Source of the DNA: Bacteroidales bacterium
Lineage (GTDB): Bacteria; Bacteroidota; Bacteroidia; Bacteroidales; UBA1715
DNA: 47,088 nt
NCBI GenBank assembly: GCA_012519815.1
Contig: JAAYPM010000006.1
Coordinates: 1-47,088, forward strand
Direction of reading: 5' to 3'
Made by a program: the position numbers and the translations under genes. Under the pieces are notes generated by a model. It saw only the letters and a list, made by a program, of their open reading frames with translations, did no database searches and had not been told where the DNA came from. This document shows, one piece after another, positions 36,331 through 44,134 of the stretch (position 1 is its first letter; every line of letters begins with the position of its first letter).

Positions 36331-36870
36331 TTATTTTTTCTGTAATAATAATGTGTCTATTTTTTGTATATATTCCTCTTTACTTAAAACTCCAAGAGAG
36401 CCTTCTGGATTGCTGTTTAATGGACTAAACACTACAAGTGGAATATTTCGTATTTGAAAAACCTGTGATAATTCTCGTTCTTGATCGATATTAACTTTAT
36501 AAAAAATCACATCATCTTTATATGTTGCTGCTAATTCCGTTAATATTGGCTCTATCATTTTACATGGACGACACCAATCAGCATAAAAATCAATTACACA
36601 GGGTTTGGTGCCTTTATACACCCATGTTTCGGGGTGTTGGGTGTAATCATATATTAATTCTTTAAATTCGGCAGTAGTAATTTGAATTATTTTACCGCTT
36701 TCACCCACTTCATCTAATTTTGTGTTTTCTTCAAAATCAGCTTTCAAAACCGAAGAAAGTTCATCAGTAACTTCATTAGTAGATGAATCTTGTGCTTGGA
36801 TGGTTTCGCTTGTATTACAAGCAAAAAAAACTGCAATAAAAGCACTTATAGCAAAAATTGTTTTTTTCAT
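36331..36870 (-). CDS. Thioredoxin-like lipoprotein (CRPC active site)
   Basis: The 179-residue protein has a lipobox ending at Cys18 (VFFAC), an acidic linker (about 20-60) and a thioredoxin domain (about 62-179) with FYADWCRPCK (Cys100, Cys103) and the cis-Pro in RNIPLVVF. Arg replaces the usual Gly of WCGPC, which is expected to affect redox potential and partner choice; the direction is not predictable from sequence. A membrane anchor on the periplasmic side suggests disulfide reduction or exchange there. It shares a region with another thioredoxin-domain gene (34370) and the DUF4369-like lipoprotein. Confidence 0.88.
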   Translation of the reverse strand: MKKTIFAISAFIAVFFACNTSETIQAQDSSTNEVTDELSSVLKADFEENTKLDEVGESGKIIQITTAEFKELIYDYTQHPETWVYKGTKPCVIDFYADWCRPCKMIEPILTELAATYKDDVIFYKVNIDQERELSQVFQIRNIPLVVFSPLNSNPEGSLGVLSKEEYIQKIDTLLLQKK

Positions 36871-37204
36871 ACATTAAAATTATTAAGTTTTTACATGCGT
36901 TTATATTTTAAATTGATACATGAAAAATTGCATAATCAACTGTTTGTATAAACATATGCAATAATACATTTATTATTTGAAATTAAACACAAGAAAAATC
37001 ATAGTTTCCAAAAATGATTTTTATACATTATTTTCAAAAAATATGAAATGCCATGATAATATAAACATGTATATGTCCGTACTATTTCAAATAAAAATAC
37101 TTATTTTGCAATAAATAATTATATAGCGGTTTTATATGTATTATTTGAATTTATTGTAGTAATTCTTGGCAGAACTATTTAGTATATTTTTATCATTACC
37201 TATT
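36871..37204. other. AT-rich divergent intergenic region of 334 bases
   Basis: This region separates the thioredoxin lipoprotein and the lolD-like gene. It should hold both promoters, but I see no full TTG-N17-23-TAnnTTTG match on either strand and no gene, hairpin or repeat that stands out. The frame upstream of the lolD start (37166-37204) stays open from a TTG, but the family start is ATG 37205. Confidence 0.4.
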
Positions 37205-37864
37205 ATGGTTATACAAGCTCTCAATATTATAAAGTCATACGGAGATTTATCGGTGCTTAATTCAATTTCAATTTCAATTAAAAAAGCCGAAATCGTTTCA
37301 ATTGTGGGACAAAGCGGCGCTGGAAAAACAACGGCACTCCAAATAATGGGAACATTACTAAAAGCTGATAGTGGAACTATTGAAATTCTTAATACAAATA
37401 TTGCAAATCTTACCGAAAAACAACTTTCGCGTTTTCGTAATAATAATATTGGATTTGTATTTCAATTTCATCATTTATTAGCGGAATTTACGGCACTCGA
37501 AAATGTGTGTATTCCAGCTTTTTTACAAAATGTTTCTAAGCGTAAAGCCGAAACACGAGCAAAAGAACTTCTTGATTTTTTGAATCTCTCGCATCGCATG
37601 CACCATAAACCATCAGAACTTTCTGGTGGCGAACAACAAAGAGTTGCGGTGGCACGTGCTTTAATGAATAATCCAGCAATTATTTTTGCCGACGAACCTT
37701 CAGGAAATCTTGACTCAAAAAACAAAACAGAACTGCATGAATTGTTTTTTTCGCTTCGAAAAGAATTTAATCAAACCTTTGTGATTGTAACTCACGATAC
37801 AAGTCTTGCTGAGCTTTCTGATAGAGTTATTAGCATGCAAGACGGATATATAATTTCTGATTAA
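37205..37864 (+). CDS. ABC transporter ATP-binding protein, LolD-like
   Basis: LolD powers release of lipoproteins from the inner membrane by LolC/E-type partners. The protein (219 residues from ATG 37205, [13 protein letters not shown]) has Walker [10 protein letters not shown], the Q-loop [18 protein letters not shown] typical of the LolD/MacB group, signature [15 protein letters not shown], and Walker [13 protein letters not shown]. No permease gene is adjacent, so LolD versus MacB- or FtsE-like identity stays open. LolD is favoured by length and the [13 protein letters not shown] stretch. It precedes the M23 gene by 86 bases on the same strand. Confidence 0.78.
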   Translation: MVIQALNIIKSYGDLSVLNSISISIKKAEIVSIVGQSGAGKTTALQIMGTLLKADSGTIEILNTNIANLTEKQLSRFRNNNIGFVFQFHHLLAEFTALENVCIPAFLQNVSKRKAETRAKELLDFLNLSHRMHHKPSELSGGEQQRVAVARALMNNPAIIFADEPSGNLDSKNKTELHELFFSLRKEFNQTFVIVTHDTSLAELSDRVISMQDGYIISD

Positions 37865-37950
37865 TTGAACTAATAATTGTATATTTACACACCTATTTTT
37901 TATGTATAAAGATTTAATTTTGCGACTTTCAAAAATATAACAAAAATTAT

Positions 37951-38820
37951 ATGGAAAAATCCAAACAAAAAAAACGAATTGAAAAATTACGCGATAAATA
38001 TCGCCTTATTATATATAATGATGAATCATTTGAGGAGGTTTTTTCATACAAATTAAATCGTTTAAATGTTGTTTTTCTTGTTGGATTAAGTTCTATTATT
38101 CTTATTTCATTTGTATATATTCTTATTGCACATACTACATTAAAAGAATATGTAATACCCGATTATCCAAAACTTGAAGAGCGTCAAAAAATTATTGAAA
38201 CAGCTATTCGTACTGATTCATTAGAAAATCAACTTCGCATACATAAACAATATTTGTCGGTGCTTAAAACTATTTTAAATGATGGAGATGCTCCTCAATA
38301 TATTTTGGAACCAAACGCATATGAAACTGACGCAAAAGATATTACTTTTCAACGTTCGGTGTTTGATTCTTTGTTGCGATTAGAAGTTGCAGAATATGAG
38401 TCTATTAATCTTGAATATGAGCAAAAATCAATTAATAAAACACAATTATCAAATCTTAATTTTACAACACCAATTAGTGGTATTATTTCAGAAGATTTTT
38501 CGATAAAAAAGCACCATTTTGCAATTGATATTGTTTCTACAAAAGACCAAGTTGTACGAAGCGTGCTTGCCGGAACGGTTATTATAAGCACATGGACATT
38601 AGAAACAGGGTTTGTAATTGGAGTGCAACATTCAAATGATTTTTTGTCATTTTATAAACATAATTCAAAATTATTGAAACATGTAGGCGAGGAGGTTAAA
38701 ACTGGTGAAGGTATTGCGGTAATCGGTAATACTGGAGAATATACTACTGGTCCTCATTTGCATTTTGAATTATGGCACGAAGGAAAACCTGTGGATCCAA
38801 AACGTTTTATTGTTTTTTAA
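37951..38820 (+). CDS. Membrane-anchored M23 (LytM-type) peptidase
   Basis: The 289-residue protein has a cytoplasmic N-terminus, one membrane helix (about 48-70), a helical linker and a C-terminal M23 domain. Zinc ligands appear as HFAID (H-x3-D) and HLH in GPHLHFELW, so the site looks intact and it may cut or bind peptidoglycan cross-links. It likely takes part in cell-wall remodelling during division or growth. It lies 6-12 bases before dxr and probably shares its transcript. The layout is the common Bacteroidota short M23 form. Confidence 0.9.
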   Translation: MEKSKQKKRIEKLRDKYRLIIYNDESFEEVFSYKLNRLNVVFLVGLSSIILISFVYILIAHTTLKEYVIPDYPKLEERQKIIETAIRTDSLENQLRIHKQYLSVLKTILNDGDAPQYILEPNAYETDAKDITFQRSVFDSLLRLEVAEYESINLEYEQKSINKTQLSNLNFTTPISGIISEDFSIKKHHFAIDIVSTKDQVVRSVLAGTVIISTWTLETGFVIGVQHSNDFLSFYKHNSKLLKHVGEEVKTGEGIAVIGNTGEYTTGPHLHFELWHEGKPVDPKRFIVF

Positions 38821-38832
38821 TTTTATGTGAAA

Positions 38833-39987
38833 ATGACAAAAAAAATCGCAATTTTAGGTTCTACTGGTTCTATTGGTACGCAAACATTTGATGTAATTAC
38901 AAAAAATCCAGACCTTTTTTCTGTTGAAGTTCTTACCGCACATTCAAATGTAGATTTATTAATACAACAGGCTATAGCGTGTAATCCAAATACAGTTATT
39001 GTAAGCGATAAAAACAACTATAAATATGTATTTGAGCAGCTTGATAAATATGATATAAAAGTATTTGCTGGCGAAGAATCGTTAATAGATGTAGTTTCAA
39101 TGGATTCTATTGATATAGTTGTTGGCGCTTTGGTTGGCTACGCTGGACTGCTTCCTATTTTAAATGCAATTAAACATGGAAAAACAATTGCTCTTGCAAA
39201 TAAAGAAGTGCTTGTGGTTGCAGGACAGTTAGTTAACGCTTTGTGCAAAAAACATGAAGCCTCAATTATTCCTATTGATTCTGAACATTCTGCTATTTTT
39301 CAATGTTTGGTTGGAGAAATGCATGTTGGAAATATTCCCGAAAAACTTATTCTTACTGCTTCAGGAGGACCGTTTCGAGGATATACCCAAAAGCAACTTT
39401 CAACTATTCGTGTGCAAGAAGCATTAAAACATCCTAATTGGGAAATGGGTTCAAAAGTAACAATTGACTCAGCAACGCTTATGAATAAAGGTTTAGAAAT
39501 GATTGAAGCAAAATGGCTTTTTGGAATAGAACCTGATAATATTGAAATTATAATTCATCCGCAATCAATTATTCATTCGGCAGTGCAGTTTATTGATGGC
39601 TCTATAAAAGCACAAATGGGCTTACCCGATATGAAATTGCCTATTCAATATGCACTATCATACCCTACACGTATTGCTTCTGATTTTCCGCGTTTTAATT
39701 TTTTAGATTATCCAGAACTTACTTTTGAAAAACCTGATGTTTCTAATTTTAAAAATCTATCACTTGCATTTCATGCGATAGAAAAAGATGGAAACATGCC
39801 ATGTATTATGAATGCCGCAAATGAAGTAGCAGTTGAGGCTTTTTTACACGAAACTATTTCGTTTCAAGATATTCCAATGCTTATTGAAAAAACAATGCAA
39901 TCTGTTACTCATATTTTAGAACCTACTATTGATGAATATATTGAGACTCACAAAGAAGCTACAATATTTGCTCAATCTTTAATGTAA
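38833..39987 (+). CDS. dxr: 1-deoxy-D-xylulose 5-phosphate reductoisomerase
   Basis: Dxr commits the DXP pathway to isoprenoids by making MEP with NADPH. From ATG 38833 (MTKKIAILGSTGSIG) the protein has 384 residues; a GTG 6 bases upstream is a possible alternative start. Hallmarks are the NADPH site GSTGSIGTQT, ALANKEVLVVAG, PIDSEHSAIFQCL, the ASGGPF and HPNWEMGSKVTIDSATLMNKG motifs with the metal and substrate residues. It shows this organism uses the DXP route. It sits in a tight string with the M23 gene and rseP. Confidence 0.97.
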   Translation: MTKKIAILGSTGSIGTQTFDVITKNPDLFSVEVLTAHSNVDLLIQQAIACNPNTVIVSDKNNYKYVFEQLDKYDIKVFAGEESLIDVVSMDSIDIVVGALVGYAGLLPILNAIKHGKTIALANKEVLVVAGQLVNALCKKHEASIIPIDSEHSAIFQCLVGEMHVGNIPEKLILTASGGPFRGYTQKQLSTIRVQEALKHPNWEMGSKVTIDSATLMNKGLEMIEAKWLFGIEPDNIEIIIHPQSIIHSAVQFIDGSIKAQMGLPDMKLPIQYALSYPTRIASDFPRFNFLDYPELTFEKPDVSNFKNLSLAFHAIEKDGNMPCIMNAANEVAVEAFLHETISFQDIPMLIEKTMQSVTHILEPTIDEYIETHKEATIFAQSLM

Positions 39988-39992
39988 TTATT

Positions 39993-41297
39993 ATGCAACA
40001 AACTCTTCAACTTATTCTTAGCCTTTCACTACTTGTTCTTATTCATGAACTTGGACATTTTACATTTGCAAAATTATTTAAAGCGAGGGTAGAAAAATTT
40101 TATTTGTTTTTTAATCCATGGTTTTCTCTTTTTAAATTTAAAAAAGGCGATACAACATACGGTATTGGCTGGTTGCCGTTTGGAGGATATTGTAAAATTT
40201 CAGGCATGGTTGACGAGTCTATGGATACCGACCAACTTAAAAAAACACCGCAACCATGGGAATATCGCTCTAAAACAATTGGACAAAGATTGTTGATTAT
40301 TTCGGGAGGGGTGATTTTTAATTTTGTTTTAGCATTTATTATTTATTCTGGCATTTTATATACATGGGGAGAAAAATATTTGCCTATTGAAAATGCTCAT
40401 TATGGTATTTATTGCGACTCATTGGCTTTGAGTGCGGGATTTATGCACGGCGATAAAATTATTATGGTAGAAGACCAAGTTCCCAGCCGATTAGCTGATG
40501 TGGTGTCGGCAATTGTAATTGATGACGCACAAAATATTCGTGTAGAACGACAGGGAAAAATAGTTGATTTGGTTTTGCCAAAATCCTTAAAACAGAATAT
40601 TATTGCGAATCAAAATGCGTATTTTATTACTGATTTTATTCCTTTTATTGTTGATTCATTAATTCCAAATATGCCTGCTGCACAATCAGGATTACGAAAA
40701 AATGATCATATAATAGCTGTTGATAGCGTTTCTACACCAGCATTTTTCGATTTTTCAATTAAAGCTAAATCATTACAAAATGCTCAAACTACCATTACTG
40801 TTATACGAAACGGATTTGAAGAAATTATTCCTATCACTTTTACTGCCGAAGGAACAATTGGCGTGTATCCAAAAGGAATTGACAAATTATATGAATTTAA
40901 ACAGCTTGAATATACTCTATTACAATCTATACCTGCAGGCATTAAAATGGGAGTTTCAAATCTTACATTTTATATGAAACAGTTAAAATTGGTATTCACT
41001 AAAGAAGGAGCACAGCAAATAGGCAGTTTTGGCACCATGCGAACCATGTTTTCATCTGAATGGAATTGGCAATGGTTTTGGCTTATGACTGCATTATTTT
41101 CGGTTATCCTGGGTTTTATGAATATTCTTCCTATTCCGGCACTTGATGGGGGACACCTTATGTTTTTATTGTACGAATTATTTACAGGAAAAAAACCTTC
41201 TGATACATTTTTAGAACGTGCTCAAAGAATTGGTATTACTATAGTTCTTGGTCTGTTTCTGTATGCTATAATGCTTGATATAGGCAGGTTATTTTAA
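39993..41297 (+). CDS. rseP: Site-2 protease RseP
   Basis: RseP cleaves anti-sigma factors and signal-peptide remnants inside the membrane. The 434-residue protein has HELGH (18-22) in the first helix, a PDZ domain (about 210-280 with AAQSGLRKNDHIIAVD), and the distal metal ligand in NILPIPALDGGH. Only one PDZ is clear, where E. coli has two. The order dxr-rseP is widely conserved. It starts 5 bases after dxr and is followed 13 bases later by the SMR gene. Confidence 0.96.
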   Translation: MQQTLQLILSLSLLVLIHELGHFTFAKLFKARVEKFYLFFNPWFSLFKFKKGDTTYGIGWLPFGGYCKISGMVDESMDTDQLKKTPQPWEYRSKTIGQRLLIISGGVIFNFVLAFIIYSGILYTWGEKYLPIENAHYGIYCDSLALSAGFMHGDKIIMVEDQVPSRLADVVSAIVIDDAQNIRVERQGKIVDLVLPKSLKQNIIANQNAYFITDFIPFIVDSLIPNMPAAQSGLRKNDHIIAVDSVSTPAFFDFSIKAKSLQNAQTTITVIRNGFEEIIPITFTAEGTIGVYPKGIDKLYEFKQLEYTLLQSIPAGIKMGVSNLTFYMKQLKLVFTKEGAQQIGSFGTMRTMFSSEWNWQWFWLMTALFSVILGFMNILPIPALDGGHLMFLLYELFTGKKPSDTFLERAQRIGITIVLGLFLYAIMLDIGRLF

Positions 41298-41310
41298 TTG
41301 ATTTTATTGT

Positions 41311-41634
41311 ATGAATTGGGTTGTTTTAATAATTGCAGGATTATTTGAAGTTGCGTTTGCTTTTTGTTTAGGAAAAGCGAAAGAAACAATAGGTAACGAA
41401 ATGTATATGTGGTACATGGGTTTTGCTATTACTCTTATAATAAGCATGTTACTTTTAATAAAAGCAACGCAAACACTCCCAATTGGAACTGCATATGTGG
41501 TATGGACAGGAATTGGTGCTGTTGGAACTGCATTAATAGGAATTATTATATTTAAAGAACCAACAACATTTTTACGACTGTTTTTTATTACGAGTTTATT
41601 ACTATCAATTATTGGTTTAAAATTGGTTTCGTAG
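41311..41634 (+). CDS. SMR transporter, Gdx/SugE-like
   Basis: The 107-residue protein has four membrane helices and the central Glu13 in AGLFEVAF, as in SMR dual-topology transporters. TLPIGTAYVVWTGIGAVGTA (with Trp65) and FKEPTTFLRL match the guanidinium-exporter (Gdx/SugE) group. The Trp found near position 16 in Gdx is Phe here, so substrate choice may differ. The first loop is a few residues longer than in Gdx, a form I believe is common in Bacteroidota. It lies 13 bases after rseP. No guanidine riboswitch precedes it. Export of a small cation or biocide is inferred. Confidence 0.85.
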   Translation: MNWVVLIIAGLFEVAFAFCLGKAKETIGNEMYMWYMGFAITLIISMLLLIKATQTLPIGTAYVVWTGIGAVGTALIGIIIFKEPTTFLRLFFITSLLLSIIGLKLVS

Positions 41635-41663
41635 CTTGATTTGACTCCTTGCTGTAATAAAAA

Positions 41664-42644
41664 TCACTCAAACACCTGTATAAGAATAACTCCTATAACA
41701 ATTAATGTGAAAATTAATTCTTGCCAAAACCGTGAACGTATATTTTCTAAATAATTACCAATAATAAATGCAAGAGGTATAATTAAGAAAAATACTATTT
41801 CTTTTCCAGCGGCAGGAACAAGAAAAAATATTCCTGTAGTTACAAGCATAAAAATAAAAAACAGACTATAATATTTTTTAGTTGCAACTTTTTTTATACT
41901 TCCAGAAAATGTATGAAACAAAGCAAAAATGAATATAAGAGCAAGAAATCCAAAAAATATAAAATGCTCATAATGAAACGAAAATGACTTTTGCCATATA
42001 AATGTGTTTTTTATAAATAATTCAAAAAAATCATAGAGCTGATCTTGTAAAAAATAAATTGAACTTACTATAATAAAAGGTGTAAGTATTCCAATAGTGA
42101 GCGAAATCCATTGTCTCCAATTAAATGGCACAAGTACAAATAAAGCAATATATAAAAAGACAGCATAAAAAATCATATTTGCATAAAACATACTTGCAAG
42201 AGCAAGCATAAATCCTGCTTCAAATACGGGCTGTAAACTTTGCTCGTTTTTATACATTTTAAAAATTGAAATTATACTTATTAACAAAAAAGTAAGAGCT
42301 GCATGTAATGGACTACACTGTTGAAATACATTAGAACTTGCTGAAAGTAAAAAATAAAGAAGCATAGGAACAGCGGTTGCGGTATCTATTATGCGAAATA
42401 AAATTTGCATGCGTGATAGCAAAAAAGCATTCATAAGCATAAAAAGTAAAATTACGCCATACCATATATATTTTGAATACATATGAAGTTGCGTAATCCA
42501 TGCGTACAAAGGCATAGGATTCGTATCATAATACATTGGTATTTCGATAGGATGTAGTATGTGCGAAATAAAAAGAACAATAAATAATACCGGATATATA
42601 AATATAATATACGGAGAATTTTTATGAATTAATGAAAATAACAT
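41664..42644 (-). CDS. DUF6427-family membrane protein
   Basis: The 326-residue protein is mostly hydrophobic with about eight to ten membrane helices and no signal peptide. The stretch EAGFMLALASMFYANMIFY with VLVPFNWRQWISLTIGILTP matches a family known in Bacteroidota as DUF6427, often next to purD as here (2-base gap). Function is unknown; a link to cell-envelope or glycan precursors has been proposed only by context, and I have no basis to prefer it. The gene is convergent with the SMR gene. Confidence 0.75.
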   Translation of the reverse strand: MLFSLIHKNSPYIIFIYPVLFIVLFISHILHPIEIPMYYDTNPMPLYAWITQLHMYSKYIWYGVILLFMLMNAFLLSRMQILFRIIDTATAVPMLLYFLLSASSNVFQQCSPLHAALTFLLISIISIFKMYKNEQSLQPVFEAGFMLALASMFYANMIFYAVFLYIALFVLVPFNWRQWISLTIGILTPFIIVSSIYFLQDQLYDFFELFIKNTFIWQKSFSFHYEHFIFFGFLALIFIFALFHTFSGSIKKVATKKYYSLFFIFMLVTTGIFFLVPAAGKEIVFFLIIPLAFIIGNYLENIRSRFWQELIFTLIVIGVILIQVFE

Positions 42645-42646
42645 GG

Positions 42647-43915
42647 CTATAAATCAAATCCTATATCAGTTCTATAATACATATCTTTATATGAGATATG
42701 GCGAATACTTTCGTATGAATTTTGTAATGCTTCTTCCTTAGTTGTGCCATACGAACTAACAGCTAATACTCGTCCACCTGCTGTTTTTACTGCATTATCT
42801 TGTAATTTTGTACCTGCATGAAAAACAATGCTTTGTGTAACATTTGACAAGCCTTGTATTGTTTTTCCGTTTTCGTATGTATCGGGATATCCTCCTGAAA
42901 CTAACATAACAGTAGCCACTGTTTGGGGTGATACAGATACGGTGTAATCTGCAAGTTGCTGTTTAGATGCCGCCACACAAAGTTCTAATAAATCTGATTG
43001 TATGCGCGGTAACACTACTTCGCTTTCGGGATCGCCCATGCGAACATTATATTCAATTACTTTTGCAACGCCATTTTGCACCATTAATCCAAAAAATATA
43101 AATCCTACATACGGAATAGAATCTTTTTGCAAACCTTGTATTGTTGGTTTTATTATTTGTGTTTCTATAGTTTCTATAAGTACTGTATTGGCAAATGTCA
43201 CAGGAGATATTGCTCCCATTCCACCAGTATTAAGCCCTGTGTCGCCTTCACCTATTCGTTTATAATCTTTAGCTTCAGGTAAAATTACATAGCTTTTTCC
43301 GTCAGTTAATACAAAAATTGACATTTCTATGCCGTGCAAACATTCTTCTATAACTACTTGTTTACTTGCATCGCCAAATTTACCCGAAAGCATTTCCGTA
43401 AGCTCTGTTTTTGCTTCGGCAAGGTCTTCTAAAATCAACACGCCTTTTCCAGCTGCAAGTCCATCTGCTTTAAGAACATAGGGAGGTTTTTGTGTTTCAA
43501 GAAATTCATACGCTTCTTGTATATTTTTGGAAGTTGCGGTAAAATACGCTGCGGTAGGAATATTATGACGAATCATAAATTCTTTTGCAAATTTTTTACT
43601 TCCCTCTAAAGTGGCAGCATGTTTTTGTGGTCCAATAACAGCAACATGCGAAATTTCTGAATCATTACAAAAAAAGTCGTGAATACCTGCAACCAAAGGA
43701 ACTTCGGGACCAACAACTACCATATCTATTGCGTGCTCTAACACTATGTTTTTTATGCCAGCAAAATCGTTTACAGCAACAGGTATATTAGTACCTATTT
43801 CAGCTGTTCCTGCATTACCGGGAGCAATGTATAATTTTTTTAGCAAAGGACTTTGTGCAAATTTCCATGCAAATGCATGTTCTCTTCCGCCTGAACCTAT
43901 TAGTAAAATATTCAT
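42647..43915 (-). CDS. purD: Phosphoribosylamine-glycine ligase
   Basis: PurD joins glycine to phosphoribosylamine in purine synthesis, using ATP. The 422-residue length is standard. The ATP-grasp core shows LLIGSGGREHAFAWK at the N-terminus, VLKADGLAAGKGV, VVIEECLHGIEMSIFVLTDG and VIEYNVRMGDPE with the metal ligands. It heads a two-gene unit with DUF6427. A TACCTTCG box on the minus strand (43949-43942) is a weak promoter candidate. Confidence 0.97.
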   Translation of the reverse strand: MNILLIGSGGREHAFAWKFAQSPLLKKLYIAPGNAGTAEIGTNIPVAVNDFAGIKNIVLEHAIDMVVVGPEVPLVAGIHDFFCNDSEISHVAVIGPQKHAATLEGSKKFAKEFMIRHNIPTAAYFTATSKNIQEAYEFLETQKPPYVLKADGLAAGKGVLILEDLAEAKTELTEMLSGKFGDASKQVVIEECLHGIEMSIFVLTDGKSYVILPEAKDYKRIGEGDTGLNTGGMGAISPVTFANTVLIETIETQIIKPTIQGLQKDSIPYVGFIFFGLMVQNGVAKVIEYNVRMGDPESEVVLPRIQSDLLELCVAASKQQLADYTVSVSPQTVATVMLVSGGYPDTYENGKTIQGLSNVTQSIVFHAGTKLQDNAVKTAGGRVLAVSSYGTTKEEALQNSYESIRHISYKDMYYRTDIGFDL

Positions 43916-44110
43916 GATATAATTAAAATAAATTTGCTATGCGAAGGTACATATTTTCTGCATTAATAGCTTAGCATCAAGATGTTTTTTTATATGAATA
44001 CCAAATAAAAATGGTTTAGACTTTAAAAAATCTATTATGCAAAACCGCACATTTTTACAAGAAAATAAGAAATACACCAATAGTATAATTTAACTTTCTA
44101 AACTCTTTTG

Positions 44111-44119
44111 TATGTTTGC
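44111..44119 (+). promoter_or_regulatory. TAnnTTTGC box upstream of the Ig-like lipoprotein
   Basis: TATGTTTGC is an exact match to the Bacteroidota downstream element, 15 bases before the chosen start codon. The expected upstream TTG is not seen at 17-23 bases, so the promoter call is partial. Confidence 0.45.
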
Positions 44120-44134
44120 ATACAATTTTTTACT

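Noticed and set aside
36871-37204. Possible CRISPR or tandem repeat in AT-rich spacers
   Set aside because: I looked for repeated units in the long spacers and found only short A/T runs without regular spacing.
41298-41310. Guanidine riboswitch before the Gdx-like gene
   Set aside because: Only 13 bases separate it from rseP, too short for any ykkC-class element.
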